Origin: LMUY01 sp964244655
GTDB lineage: Bacteria > Pseudomonadota > Alphaproteobacteria > Acetobacterales > Acetobacteraceae
Assembly: GCA_964244655.1 (NCBI GenBank)
Contig: CAXTJU010000007.1
Coordinates: forward strand, 1-64,000
DNA length: 64,000 nt
Reading direction: 5' to 3'
Both the position numbers and the translations under genes were made by a program. This document shows, piece by piece, positions 52,207 through 61,159 of this stretch (within the stretch, counting starts at the first letter, position 1; every line of letters begins with the position of its first letter). The notes under the pieces were generated by a model. That model saw nothing but the letters and a program-made list of their open reading frames with translations, did no database searches and was not told where the DNA came from.

Positions 52207-54021
52207 GTGAGCCAGGACGACGGCGAAGACGGGGCTGCGGCGAAGGCCGGGACGCGCAAGGGCGGCTTCCTGCCGCTCAACCAGTATGCCGCGCTGGGCG
52301 ACGGGCGCAGCGTGGCGCTGGTGGGGGCGGATGGCTCCATTGACTGGTGGTGCGTGCCCAACATGGACAGCGATCCGCTGTTCGACCGCCTGATGGACCC
52401 GGACAGCGGCGGCCGCTTTTCCATCGAGCCGGCGGAGCCGTTCAGCGTCGAGCGCCGCTACCGTCCGGACAGCAACGTGCTGGAGCAGGTGTTCACCACC
52501 GCGGGCGGCAGCGCCCGGATCACCGACTCGCTGAACAGCGGCATCTCCGGCCGCCTGCCATGGAGCGAGCTGGCGCGCCGGGTCGAGGGGCTGGACGGCG
52601 CCGTCGAGTTCCGCATCGCCGTGCTGGTCGGCCGCCGGCTGTCGGCCGCGACCCCGTGGCGGGAGCCGAGCCCGTCCGGCGACGTGCTGCACGTGGACGG
52701 GCTGGTGATGGCGTTCCGCAGCGACGACGCCGTGGTGCGCACGGCCGAGAGCGACCAGGGCGTGGAGGCGCGGCTGGTGACGGCGCGGGGTTCGCGCAGC
52801 ATCCTGGCGCTGCTGGCCGGCGAGGACGAGCCGCTGATCCTGCCCTCGCTCGGCAACATCGACAAGCGGATCGACCGGTCGGACCAGTCCTGGCGCCAGT
52901 GGTGCTCGGACCTGGCGGTGCCGGAGCGATACGCGGCGGAGGTCCGGCGCAGCGCCCTGGCGCTCAAGCTGCTGCTGTTCTCCGGCACCGGCGCCATCGC
53001 GGCGGCTGCCACCACCTCGCTGCCGGAGCGGATCGGCGGCCCCAAGAACTACGACTACCGCTACGCCTGGACGCGGGACGTGGCCTACACGATCAAGGCC
53101 TTCCTCGACGTGGATGCCACGGAGGAGGCGAAGGCCGCGTTCTCCTGGCTGGCCTCGACGGCGCGGCGGCACGGCGGCCGGCTGTCCGTCATGTACCAGC
53201 TGAACGGCGACGCCGCGCCGGACCAGGAGGAGCTGGACGTTCCCGGCTATGGCGGCAGCCAGCCGGTGCGGCGCGGCAACCAGGCGACCAAGCAGCTGCA
53301 GCTCGGCATCTTCGGCGATTTGCTGCAAACGGCGTCCATGTTCGTGGACAAAGGCCATGTGCTGGACCTGGCGACCCGGCGGTTGCTGGCCGACGAAGCC
53401 AACCGGTGCGCCGACATGTGGCGCATGAAGGATTCCAGCATCTGGGAGCTGGAGCAGGCCGAGCACTACACCATCTCCAAGATCGGCTGCTGGTCGGGGC
53501 TGGACCAGGCGGTGAAGCTGGCAGGCCAGGGCCAGATCGACGCCAGCCAGGCCGAGCGCTGGAAACGCGAGCGCGACCGCATCCGGGACTGGGTGGACGC
53601 GGAGTGCTGGTCCGACGCCAAGCAGGCTTACACGCAGCATGCCGGGACGGAGAAGCTCGACGCGTCGCTGCTGCTGGGCGTCCGCTTCGGCTTTCCCCGC
53701 CCCGACCGCCTGGCGCTGACGCGGGACGCCATCGTGCGCGAGTTGGGCCAGGGCCCGCACCTGTTCCGCTATTCCGGCATGGCGAAGGAGGAGGGCGCGT
53801 TCACCGCCTGCGGGTTCTGGCTGGTGGGGGCGTACGCCCTGCTGGGCGACAAAGCGGCCGGGAGGGCGCAGATGGACGCGATGCTGGCCGCCACGGGCGC
53901 CAATCTCGGCCTGCTGAACGAGCAGATCGACCCGGCCACCGGCGAGATGCTCGGCAACGTGCCGCAGGCGCTGAGCCACCTGGCGCTGGTCGGCGCGGCC
54001 ACCACCTTGGCGGAGGCTTGA
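52207..54021 (+). CDS. Glycoside hydrolase family 15 protein
   Basis: A 604-residue (alpha/alpha)6-barrel enzyme of the bacterial glucoamylase/trehalase group. The N-terminal beta-sandwich domain begins LNQYAALGDGRSVALVGADG followed by SIDWWCVP. The barrel has YDYRYAWTRDVAYTI, the probable catalytic acid E414 in SSIWELEQ and the base E529 in EGAFTACGFW. There is no signal peptide, so it works in the cytoplasm on alpha-glucosides or trehalose; which cannot be decided. GTG at 52207 is 2 bases from the previous stop. Confidence 0.9.
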   Translation: MSQDDGEDGAAAKAGTRKGGFLPLNQYAALGDGRSVALVGADGSIDWWCVPNMDSDPLFDRLMDPDSGGRFSIEPAEPFSVERRYRPDSNVLEQVFTTAGGSARITDSLNSGISGRLPWSELARRVEGLDGAVEFRIAVLVGRRLSAATPWREPSPSGDVLHVDGLVMAFRSDDAVVRTAESDQGVEARLVTARGSRSILALLAGEDEPLILPSLGNIDKRIDRSDQSWRQWCSDLAVPERYAAEVRRSALALKLLLFSGTGAIAAAATTSLPERIGGPKNYDYRYAWTRDVAYTIKAFLDVDATEEAKAAFSWLASTARRHGGRLSVMYQLNGDAAPDQEELDVPGYGGSQPVRRGNQATKQLQLGIFGDLLQTASMFVDKGHVLDLATRRLLADEANRCADMWRMKDSSIWELEQAEHYTISKIGCWSGLDQAVKLAGQGQIDASQAERWKRERDRIRDWVDAECWSDAKQAYTQHAGTEKLDASLLLGVRFGFPRPDRLALTRDAIVRELGQGPHLFRYSGMAKEEGAFTACGFWLVGAYALLGDKAAGRAQMDAMLAATGANLGLLNEQIDPATGEMLGNVPQALSHLALVGAATTLAEA

Positions 54022-54083
54022 GGCACGCTGGTTTGCGGCAGTGCAGCACTTGCCATCTGCCGACCCGGCAACAGCTGGTTGAC

Positions 54084-54740
54084 ATGCCTCCATCCCCCAC
54101 GCCCGCCGTGACAGCCCTGGCGCCGCCGATCAGCGAAACCTACCTGGCGCTGATCCACTCGGACCGGGTAAGCGCCCGCACGCGCGCCGCGCTGCTGGAC
54201 CGCGCCCAGCCGGATGACGCGGCCTACCAGCCCCGCGCCCTCAGCGCCGCCCACCTGGCCGTGCTGCGGGCGGTGACGGGGCGGGTGGTGCCGCAGCCCG
54301 GCCCGGCTCAAATCGACCTCGCTGCCCGGATCGACCGCGAGCTGGCCACCGGCCGGGGGGATGGATGGCGCTTCGACATCCTGCCGCCGGACGCCGAGGC
54401 TTTCCGCGCCGGGCTCGACACGCTGGACGCGGTTGCGCAGGCGCGGCACGGCGCCGGGTTCGCGCAGCTGGACGCCACGCAGCAGGACGCCTTGCTGGAA
54501 GCGGCCGCGGCGGGCAAATCGCCCGGCGGCGCGTTGGACCCGGCGCAGATGCAGCGATGGTTCGAGGACGCCCGTGCCGAAGCCGTCCGCACCTACGTGG
54601 CGCACCCGGCCACGCTGGCCGCCATGGGCTACAGCGGCATCGGCTACGGCGGCGACGGCGAGCCCAAGCCCGGCTTCACGCAGGTCGGCCCCGACGAGGT
54701 GGAGCCCTGGGAGCCGGCCCCGGCCGGGGCGATGCCATGA
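54084..54740 (+). CDS. Gluconate 2-dehydrogenase subunit 3-like protein
   Basis: A 218-residue helical protein of the small-subunit family that accompanies FAD-dependent GMC sugar dehydrogenases: ALSAAHLAVLRAVTGRVVPQ, FAQLDATQQDALLEAAAAG and a C-terminal AHPATLAAMGYSGIGYGGDG. Most members carry a Tat signal that exports the pair; this one has none. The next gene, encoding the flavoprotein, overlaps its stop (ATGA). The likely function is to stabilise that partner in the cytoplasm. Confidence 0.82.
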   Translation: MPPSPTPAVTALAPPISETYLALIHSDRVSARTRAALLDRAQPDDAAYQPRALSAAHLAVLRAVTGRVVPQPGPAQIDLAARIDRELATGRGDGWRFDILPPDAEAFRAGLDTLDAVAQARHGAGFAQLDATQQDALLEAAAAGKSPGGALDPAQMQRWFEDARAEAVRTYVAHPATLAAMGYSGIGYGGDGEPKPGFTQVGPDEVEPWEPAPAGAMP

Positions 54741-56290
54741 ACCTGGACCGGATGGCGCGCCACGGCCTGGACGACGTGGTGGATGCGGTGGTGGTCGGCA
54801 CGGGCGCGGGCGGTTCCCCGTTGCTGGCGCGGCTGGCGCGGGCGGGGCTGCGGGTGGTGGCGCTGGAGGCCGGGCGGAACTGGAATCCGGAGGATTTCGT
54901 GGCCGACGAGGTCGCGGCCGACATCTACTGGCTCGGCGAGCGGCTGAGCGCCGGCAGCACGCCGGAAGCGTTCGGCGCCAACAACAGCGGCGCCGGCGTC
55001 GGCGGCTCCACCCTGCACTGGGGCGCCTACGCCCCGCGCGCGGACCCGCGGGACCTGCGGCTGCGCACCGGGCAGGGCGTCGGCGCCGATTGGCCGCTCA
55101 GCTACGAGGAGTTGCGGCCGTACTATGAGGAGGTGGAGGCGTTTATCGGGGTGTCGGGGCCGCAGCCCTACCCGTGGGAGCCGTCGCGCCGTTACGCCCT
55201 GCCCCCGGTGGCGCGCAACGCTCCGGCGCAGATGATGGCGGCCGGGTGCGAGGCGTTGGGCGTGCGCGTCAGCGACGGGCCGGTGGCGGTGGTGTCGCAG
55301 GATTTCGAGCAGCCCGGCCACGGGACGCGCCATGCCTGCATCAATTGCGGCTACTGCCACCAGGGCTGCCGCATCGGCGCCAAGACCAGCATGGACGTGA
55401 CCTACCTGCCGCAGGCCGTGGCGGCGGGCGCGGAAATCCGGCCGGGGTGCAGCGTGCACGGCTTCGAGCGGGACGGGGCCGGGCGGATCACGGCCGTGGT
55501 CTATCGCGCCGGGGGCGAGGACCGACGGCAGCGCTGCGCCGCCGTGTTCCTCTGCGCCGGCGCGGTCGAGACGCCGCGGCTGCTGCTGCATGCGGGGCTG
55601 GCCAACTCCAGCGGCCAGGTCGGGCGCAACTACATGGCGCACGTGGCGACGCAGGTCTGGGGCACGTTCGGCCCCGAGATGCGGATGAACAAGGGTTACC
55701 CGTCCGCCATGATCACCGAGGAGATGGTGCGCGCGGCAGACGCCGACTTCGCCGGCGGCTACCTGGTGCAGAGCCTGGGCGTGGTGCCGGTGACCTGGGC
55801 CACCGCCGTCACCCGCGGGCGGCCGCTGTGGGGGCAGAAGCTGGTGGACTACCTCGGCCGCTACAACCACGTGGGAGGCATCGGCATCAACGGCGAGTGC
55901 CTGCCGCAAGCCGGCAACTACTTGGAGCTGTCGGACGAGGCGGACGAGTTGGGCGTGCCGAAGCCGCGGGTGCATTTCAGCTACGGCCCGAACGAGCAGG
56001 GCATCGATCGCCATGCCATCCGGTTCATGACGGCGGTGTGGGAAGCGGCGGGCGCCACGGATATCTGGTCCCTGCAACGGGCGGCGCACACGATCGGCAC
56101 CTGCCGCATGGGGGTGGACGGCGACGCGTCGGTGGTGGACCCGACGGGCCGCAGCTTCGACGTGCCAAACCTGTGGGTGTGCGACAACTCGGTGTTCCCG
56201 AGCGCCCTGGCGGCGAACCCGGCGCTGACCATCATGGCGCTCAGCCTGCGCACGGCGGACGCATTCCTGCGCGGCGGAGCGACGCCTTAG
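54737..56290 (+). CDS. GMC-family FAD-dependent sugar/polyol oxidoreductase
   Basis: A 517-residue flavoprotein. The FAD site is AVVVGTGAGGSPLLARLAR. The Cys motif CINCGYCHQGC (C201, C204, C207, C211) is the metal-cluster signature seen in gluconate/fructose dehydrogenase large subunits. The C-terminal RAAHTIGTCRMGVDG and ALAANPALTIMALS hold the catalytic His/Asn pair. No cytochrome c subunit and no signal peptide are present. The stop codon TAG is formed by the left edge of hairpin repeat copy E. Confidence 0.88.
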   Translation: MNLDRMARHGLDDVVDAVVVGTGAGGSPLLARLARAGLRVVALEAGRNWNPEDFVADEVAADIYWLGERLSAGSTPEAFGANNSGAGVGGSTLHWGAYAPRADPRDLRLRTGQGVGADWPLSYEELRPYYEEVEAFIGVSGPQPYPWEPSRRYALPPVARNAPAQMMAAGCEALGVRVSDGPVAVVSQDFEQPGHGTRHACINCGYCHQGCRIGAKTSMDVTYLPQAVAAGAEIRPGCSVHGFERDGAGRITAVVYRAGGEDRRQRCAAVFLCAGAVETPRLLLHAGLANSSGQVGRNYMAHVATQVWGTFGPEMRMNKGYPSAMITEEMVRAADADFAGGYLVQSLGVVPVTWATAVTRGRPLWGQKLVDYLGRYNHVGGIGINGECLPQAGNYLELSDEADELGVPKPRVHFSYGPNEQGIDRHAIRFMTAVWEAAGATDIWSLQRAAHTIGTCRMGVDGDASVVDPTGRSFDVPNLWVCDNSVFPSALAANPALTIMALSLRTADAFLRGGATP

Positions 56291-56292
56291 CG

Positions 56293-56373
56293 GCAGGGCC
56301 CTGCCCTGCACCCCTTTCGCATGCAGGTGTCCAGAGGACCTCGTCCTCTGGTGGGGTTTGGGGCAAAGCCCTA
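56293..56373 (-). repeat. Multi-hairpin intergenic repeat, copy E (H4 deleted)
   Basis: Read on the minus strand: a weakened H1 (56373-56358, one mismatch), H2 CCAGAGGAC/GTCCTCTGG (56351-56331), a short H3, no H4, and H5 GCAGGGC/GCCCTGC (56309-56293). At 81 bases it is the shortest copy. It lies between the GMC oxidoreductase and MFS genes, in the opposite direction to both. Confidence 0.8.
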
Positions 56374-56463
56374 ACCTGGCTTGCCAGCGTGCGCCGGGCA
56401 TGGTGCAAGCGTGGCAAGCGACGCGCGGGATGGCCTGGCGGACCGCGATTGGGGAACGTCGCC

Positions 56464-57681
56464 ATGTCAGCCGCCGCCAGGCCATCCGGCACGCAAGTCC
56501 ACGTCGTCGCCGCGGCCTTCCTCGGCTGGACGCTCGATGCGTTCGACTTCTTCATCATGGTGTTCGTGCTGCGGGACGTGGCAGCGGCGTTCGACACCAA
56601 GATCGACAGCGTCGCTTTCGCCATCACGCTGACCCTGGCCTGCCGCGCGATCGGGGCGGTGCTGTTCGGCCGCCTGGCGGATCGCTACGGCCGCCGCCCG
56701 ACGCTGATGGTCAACGTGCTGTGCTACTCGCTGCTGGAGTTCCTCTCCGGCTTGGCGCCGACCTTGACCGTGTTCCTGGTGCTACGCGCCCTGTACGGCG
56801 TGGCGATGGGCGGCGAGTGGGGCGTCGGCGCGTCCTTAACGATGGAGAGCGTGCCGGCCAAGTGGCGCGGCCCGGTGTCGGGGCTGCTGCAAGCCGGCTA
56901 TCCCACCGGCTACCTGCTTGCCTCACTGCTGTATCTGGCGCTGCCGTGGCTGACCTGGCGCGGCATGTTCATGGTGGGCGTCGTCCCGGCGCTGCTGGTC
57001 CTGTACATCCGCCGCAACGTGCCGGAGAGTCCGGATTGGCTGGCTCGGACGGAGGCGGAGCACAAGGTGAGCATCCTGACCGTGCTGAAGCAGCACGCCG
57101 GGCTGGTGGTGTTCGCCTCCGCCGTGATGATGGGGTTCAACTTCTTCAGCCACGGCTCGCAGGACCTCTACCCCAGCCAGTTCCTGCGGGGGCAGCATGA
57201 GCTGACGCCGGGCACGGTGTCGTCCATCGTCATCGTGATGAACATCGGCGCCATCGCCGGCGGCATCCTGTTCGGCAGCTTGTCGCAGCGGATCGGGCGC
57301 AAATGGGCCATCGTGATCGCGGCCCTGCTGGCGCTGCCGGTGCTGCGGCTGTGGGCGTTTTCCACCACGCCGGTGCTGCTCGGGCTGGGCGCGTTCCTGA
57401 TGCAGGTGTGCGTGCAAGGCGCCTGGGGCGTGGTGCCGGTCTATTTGAATGAGCTGTCGCCGGTCGCCATCCGGGGCACCTTCCCTGGCCTGGTTTACCA
57501 GCTGGGCAACTTCCTGGCCTCGTGGAACGCCAACATCCAGGTCTCGCTGGCCAAGCTGTTCGACGGCGACTACGCGATGGCGCTGGCGGTCGTGGTCGGC
57601 GTCGTGGCGGTGGTGATCGCGGTGCTGGTGGGGCTGGGACGGGACCCGAAGGGCGCGCGCATGGGGACCGACCCGGCGTAG
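56464..57681 (+). CDS. MFS transporter, carboxylate (SHS/NanT-like) type
   Basis: A 405-residue inner-membrane transporter with about 12 helices. The start FLGWTLDAFDFFIMVFVLRD and the loop GRLADRYGRRPTLMVN are typical of the sialate:H+ symporter and lactate/carboxylate carriers. GGEWGVGASLTMESVPAKWRG is another conserved block. Substrate is probably an organic acid, which would fit sugar-acid products of the oxidoreductases upstream, though that is inference. ATG at 56464 follows GGGAAC. Confidence 0.88.
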   Translation: MSAAARPSGTQVHVVAAAFLGWTLDAFDFFIMVFVLRDVAAAFDTKIDSVAFAITLTLACRAIGAVLFGRLADRYGRRPTLMVNVLCYSLLEFLSGLAPTLTVFLVLRALYGVAMGGEWGVGASLTMESVPAKWRGPVSGLLQAGYPTGYLLASLLYLALPWLTWRGMFMVGVVPALLVLYIRRNVPESPDWLARTEAEHKVSILTVLKQHAGLVVFASAVMMGFNFFSHGSQDLYPSQFLRGQHELTPGTVSSIVIVMNIGAIAGGILFGSLSQRIGRKWAIVIAALLALPVLRLWAFSTTPVLLGLGAFLMQVCVQGAWGVVPVYLNELSPVAIRGTFPGLVYQLGNFLASWNANIQVSLAKLFDGDYAMALAVVVGVVAVVIAVLVGLGRDPKGARMGTDPA

Positions 57682-57698
57682 CTGCGCGTGCCGGCCGG

Positions 57699-58097
57699 CT
57701 AACGCCGCTCCAGCGCGTACCGGACGTCGCAGGCGTCTGACGTCACCGTCAGGTCCATGTGGCGGCCGGTGATCTGGCCCTGCACCGCGCCGCGGCCATC
57801 ACTGCCCTGGATGCTGCCGTCGGGCGCCACCGTCGCAGCCAGGGCGTAGGACACGGTGGGGCCGCGGTAGTTTACCGACAGCGCGCTGCCCTCTACCATG
57901 ATGGTGCGCGGGCCGCTGCGGGGGCAGCCGCGGACGGCGGCGCGGATCAGCCGGGCGATGCCGCGGTATTGGCCATCAATGTGCTCCGGCGGGGCCGGCG
58001 GGGCTTCGGCGATGGGAGCTGGCGGCCTGGGGCCGGCGCAGCTGGCCAGCAACGGGGCGGCCAGCAGCGCCGCCGCAGCGAGCCTGGCGGCGTTCAG
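57699..58097 (-). CDS. Small lipoprotein, unknown function; probable CTG start
   Basis: No ATG, GTG or TTG gives a complete signal peptide: the first canonical start (TTG at 58052) falls inside the lipobox region. Starting at the CTG at 58097, which overlaps the ndk stop (CTGA), gives a textbook lipoprotein leader of 132 residues: MNAARLAAAALLAAPLLASC, then AGPRPPAP. The mature part is a proline-rich linker and a small beta-rich domain ending TSDACDVRYALERR, with three cysteines besides the lipid one. I do not recognise the family. Confidence 0.62.
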   Translation of the reverse strand: MNAARLAAAALLAAPLLASCAGPRPPAPIAEAPPAPPEHIDGQYRGIARLIRAAVRGCPRSGPRTIMVEGSALSVNYRGPTVSYALAATVAPDGSIQGSDGRGAVQGQITGRHMDLTVTSDACDVRYALERR

Positions 58098-58516
58098 CCG
58101 ACGATCTCGGCATCGGTGAAGAAGAACGCGATCTCGCTGGCGGCGGCTTCGGGGCTGTCCGAGCCGTGCACCGTGTTGGCCTCGATGTCCTCGGCGAACA
58201 GCGCGCGCACCGTGCCGGCCTCGGCCTTCTTGGGGTCGGTGGCGCCCATCGTCTTGCGGTTGAGCGCGATGGCATCCTCGCCTTCCAGCACCTGCACCAC
58301 GACGGGGCCGGAGGTCATGAACTTGACGAGCCCGGCGAAGAACGGCCGCTCCTTGTGCACGCCGTAGAACGCTTCCGCCTGGTCCTTGGACATCCGCACG
58401 CGCCTCTGCGCCACCACGCGCAGCCCGGCCGCCTCAAGCGTGGCCAGCACCTTGCCGGTGATGTTCCGCCGGGTCGCGTCTGGCTTGATGATGGAGAAGG
58501 TGCGCTCGGTCGCCAT
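58094..58516 (-). CDS. ndk: Nucleoside diphosphate kinase
   Basis: A 140-residue enzyme that exchanges gamma-phosphates among NTPs. The phospho-histidine is H117 in NTVHGSDS. FSIIKPDATRRNITGKV and GATDPKKAEAGTVR are conserved. The length is normal. The stop TGA is shared with the CTG of the downstream lipoprotein gene. The start faces the small membrane-protein gene at 58625, giving a 108-base divergent region. Confidence 0.96.
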   Translation of the reverse strand: MATERTFSIIKPDATRRNITGKVLATLEAAGLRVVAQRRVRMSKDQAEAFYGVHKERPFFAGLVKFMTSGPVVVQVLEGEDAIALNRKTMGATDPKKAEAGTVRALFAEDIEANTVHGSDSPEAAASEIAFFFTDAEIVG

Positions 58517-58624
58517 GGTCGGTCAGCCTCTCAGGGTGTGGCGGGGCTGTAAACGAGGCGGTCAGGCCGGGCAACCCCGCGCCGCCGGGGCACGTTGCCG
58601 AGGGACAATGGGAGGATCAATGCA

Positions 58625-59137
58625 ATGACCGATCGGGCGGGCGACAGCATCCTGGGCGGCCTCGTGCGCGGGGCGATCGCCGGGGCAGCGGGCGTCTGGG
58701 CGCTGCACGAGGTGGACAAGTACATGGCCATGCGCGGCAGCGCGGCCACGGAGGCGGCCACGGTGGCCGCCCGGCCCGGCGGCCTCGACACGCCGCACAT
58801 CCTGGCCAACCGCGCCGCCCGTGCCCTGGGCGCCGAGCTGGACCAGCCGGAGGACAACGCGGTCGGGCTGGCGTTCAAATACGCGATCGGCATGGTTCCG
58901 GCCGCGCTGCTGGGCGCGCTGCGCGACCGGCTGGGCTGGCTGACCGCGGGCCGCGGCTTCGCCTTCGGGGTAACGGTCTGGGCGGTGGAGGACGAGTGGG
59001 GCGCAGCACGGCTTGACCTCGCCGGCCCGCCCACGCGCTACCCCTGGCAGGCGCATGGCCGCAGCTTCGTGGCCCACGTCGCCTACGGGCTGACGGTGGA
59101 TGCCGTGCTGCGAGTGCTGAAAGGGCCCCCCCGCTAG
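58625..59137 (+). CDS. Small membrane-associated protein, DUF1440-like
   Basis: A 170-residue protein with glycine/alanine-rich helices: GGLVRGAIAGAAGVWALHEV at the start, FKYAIGMVPAALLGALRDRL in the middle and FAFGVTVWAVEDEWG later. The pattern is like the DUF1440/YagU inner-membrane proteins, but I cannot be sure. GGGAGG lies 9 bases before ATG 58625; a second ATG is at 58620 in another frame. It is 45 bases before the ABC-F gene, on the same strand. Confidence 0.5.
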   Translation: MTDRAGDSILGGLVRGAIAGAAGVWALHEVDKYMAMRGSAATEAATVAARPGGLDTPHILANRAARALGAELDQPEDNAVGLAFKYAIGMVPAALLGALRDRLGWLTAGRGFAFGVTVWAVEDEWGAARLDLAGPPTRYPWQAHGRSFVAHVAYGLTVDAVLRVLKGPPR

Positions 59138-59182
59138 CTTGGCGCGCTAGCTTGCCACCTCGCCGCGCACTACATCGGCGGC

Positions 59183-61039
59183 ATGAGCCTGCTGGTCATC
59201 GACGACGCCACCATCCGCATGGCCGGCCGGCCTCTGCTGGACCATGCCACGCTGCGGGTCGATGCCGGGCGGCGCATCGGCCTGGTGGGACGCAACGGCG
59301 CGGGCAAGTCCACCCTGCTGCGCGCCATCGCTGGCGAGCTGGCGCTGGATGGCGGCGCGATCCACCTGGCCTCCGCTGCCCGCATGGCGCAGGTGCGGCA
59401 GGAAGCGCCGTCCGGCCCGGCGAGCCTGGTGGAGACGGTGCTGCAAGGCGACCCCGAACGCCTGGCGTTGCTGGCCGAGGCTGACGCCGCCCCCCCTGCC
59501 CGGCTGGCGGAAATTCATGAGCGGCTGCGCGGCATCGGCGCGGACGCCGCCCCGGCGCGCGCCGCCGCCATCCTGGCCGGCCTCGGCTTCGACACGGCGG
59601 CCCAGGCCCGCCCGGTGTCCGAGTTCAGCGGCGGCTGGCGCATGCGCGTGGCGCTGGCCACCGCCCTGTTCGCCCAGCCGGACCTGCTGCTGCTGGACGA
59701 GCCGACCAACCACCTCGACCTGGAAGCGACGATGTGGCTGGAAGGCTGGCTCGCCCGTTTTCCGGGGGCTTGCCTGATTGTCAGCCACGACCGCGGCCTG
59801 CTGGACCGGGCGGTGGAGGCCATCGCGCACCTGGACGGGCACAAGCTCTCGCTCACGCCGGGCGGCTACACCGAGTTCGTCCGCATCCGCACCGAGCAGG
59901 CGATGCAGCAGGCGCGCGCCGCCGAGCGCATCACCGCGCAGCGCGCCCACATGCAAGCCTTCGTGGACCGGTTCCGCGCCAAGGCCACCAAGGCGCGGCA
60001 GGCGCAATCCCGCCTCAAGGCGCTGGAACGGCTGCCGGCGATGGACAGCGTGGTGGAGACAGCCGCCACCCGCTTCGCCTTCCCCGAGCCTGCTTCGCTG
60101 CCGCCGCCGATCCTGCAGCTGGACCGGGTGGACGCCGGGTATGACGGCCGCGTGGTGCTGCGCGGGGTGAACCTGCGGCTGGACATGGAGGACCGGGTGG
60201 CGCTGCTGGGCGCCAACGGCAACGGCAAGAGCACGCTGGCCAAGCTGCTCGCCGGCCGGCTGGCGCCCCTGGCAGGCGAGGTGCGGCGCAGCCCGAAGCT
60301 GCGGGTCGGCTACTTCGCGCAGCACCAGGCGGAGGAGCTGGTATCTGCCGAGTCGCCGGTCGATCACATGGCCCGCGCCATGCCGGCCGCCCTGCCCCCG
60401 GCGGTGCGGGCGCAGCTGGCCCGCTTCGGCCTCGACGCCGACCGTGCCGACACGCCGACCGCGCAGCTCTCCGGCGGCGAGCGCGCCCGGCTGCTGCTGG
60501 CCCTGGCCACGCGGGATGCGCCGCAGCTGCTCATCCTGGACGAGCCGACCAACCACCTGGACATCGACGCCCGCGAGGCGCTGGTCCGCGCCTTGGCCGA
60601 GTTCGGCGGCGCGGTGCTGCTGATCACCCACGACCCGCATCTAGTGGAGCTGGTGGCGGACCGGCTCTGGCTGGTGGCGGACGGCACCGCGGCGCCGTAC
60701 GACGGCGACCTGGACGACTACCGCGGCCTGCTGGCTGAGCGCGCCCGGCCGGCCCGGGTGGAAGCCCCGACCCGGCGCGACGACCGGCGGGACCGCGCGC
60801 AGGCCCGGGTGCAGACGGCGCCGCTGCGCAAGCAGGCGCGCGACGCAGAAAGCGCGCTGGCCCGGCTGACGGCGGAACGCAAAGCGTTGGAAGCGCGCCT
60901 GGCCGACCCGGCGCTGTATGCCGCTGGGCGCGCCGCGGAGGTGACGGCGGCGAACACTCGGCTGGCAGCGGTGGCACGGGAAGTGGAGCGGGCGGAGATG
61001 GCTTGGCTGGAGGCAGAGGAAGCTTTGGCGGAGGCCTAG
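59183..61039 (+). CDS. ABC-F family ATPase, paralogue 2 (Uup-like)
   Basis: A 618-residue protein with two ABC domains: Walker A GRNGAGKST and GANGNGKST, signatures FSGGWRMRVALA and LSGGERARLLL. The linker (RAAERITAQRAHMQAFVDRF) is the ribosome-contacting arm. Unlike paralogue 1 at 36882 it has a C-terminal coiled coil (about residues 535-618; LRKQARDAESALARLTAER), as in Uup. Its last codon is followed by TAG, which belongs to the left end of hairpin repeat copy F. Confidence 0.9.
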   Translation: MSLLVIDDATIRMAGRPLLDHATLRVDAGRRIGLVGRNGAGKSTLLRAIAGELALDGGAIHLASAARMAQVRQEAPSGPASLVETVLQGDPERLALLAEADAAPPARLAEIHERLRGIGADAAPARAAAILAGLGFDTAAQARPVSEFSGGWRMRVALATALFAQPDLLLLDEPTNHLDLEATMWLEGWLARFPGACLIVSHDRGLLDRAVEAIAHLDGHKLSLTPGGYTEFVRIRTEQAMQQARAAERITAQRAHMQAFVDRFRAKATKARQAQSRLKALERLPAMDSVVETAATRFAFPEPASLPPPILQLDRVDAGYDGRVVLRGVNLRLDMEDRVALLGANGNGKSTLAKLLAGRLAPLAGEVRRSPKLRVGYFAQHQAEELVSAESPVDHMARAMPAALPPAVRAQLARFGLDADRADTPTAQLSGGERARLLLALATRDAPQLLILDEPTNHLDIDAREALVRALAEFGGAVLLITHDPHLVELVADRLWLVADGTAAPYDGDLDDYRGLLAERARPARVEAPTRRDDRRDRAQARVQTAPLRKQARDAESALARLTAERKALEARLADPALYAAGRAAEVTAANTRLAAVAREVERAEMAWLEAEEALAEA

Positions 61040-61045
61040 CGAAGG

Positions 61046-61158
61046 TTGGGGCTTTGCCCCAAACCCCACCAGAGGACGAAGTCCTCTGGACACCTAGTTA
61101 TAATAACAGGGGTGAAGGGGATTTCGTCCCCTTTCGGGTGCAGGGCAGAGCCCTCTGC
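61046..61158 (+). repeat. Multi-hairpin intergenic repeat, copy F
   Basis: H1 TTGGGGC/GCCCCAA (61046-61062), H2 CCAGAGGAC/GTCCTCTGG (61069-61089), H3 CACCT..AGGGGTG with an inner GTTAT/ATAAC, H4 AAGGGGA/TCCCCTT and H5 GCAGGGC/GCCCT with a small bulge (ends 61158). It lies between convergent genes and ends one base before the phosphoesterase stop. Confidence 0.87.
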
Positions 61159-61159
61159 T

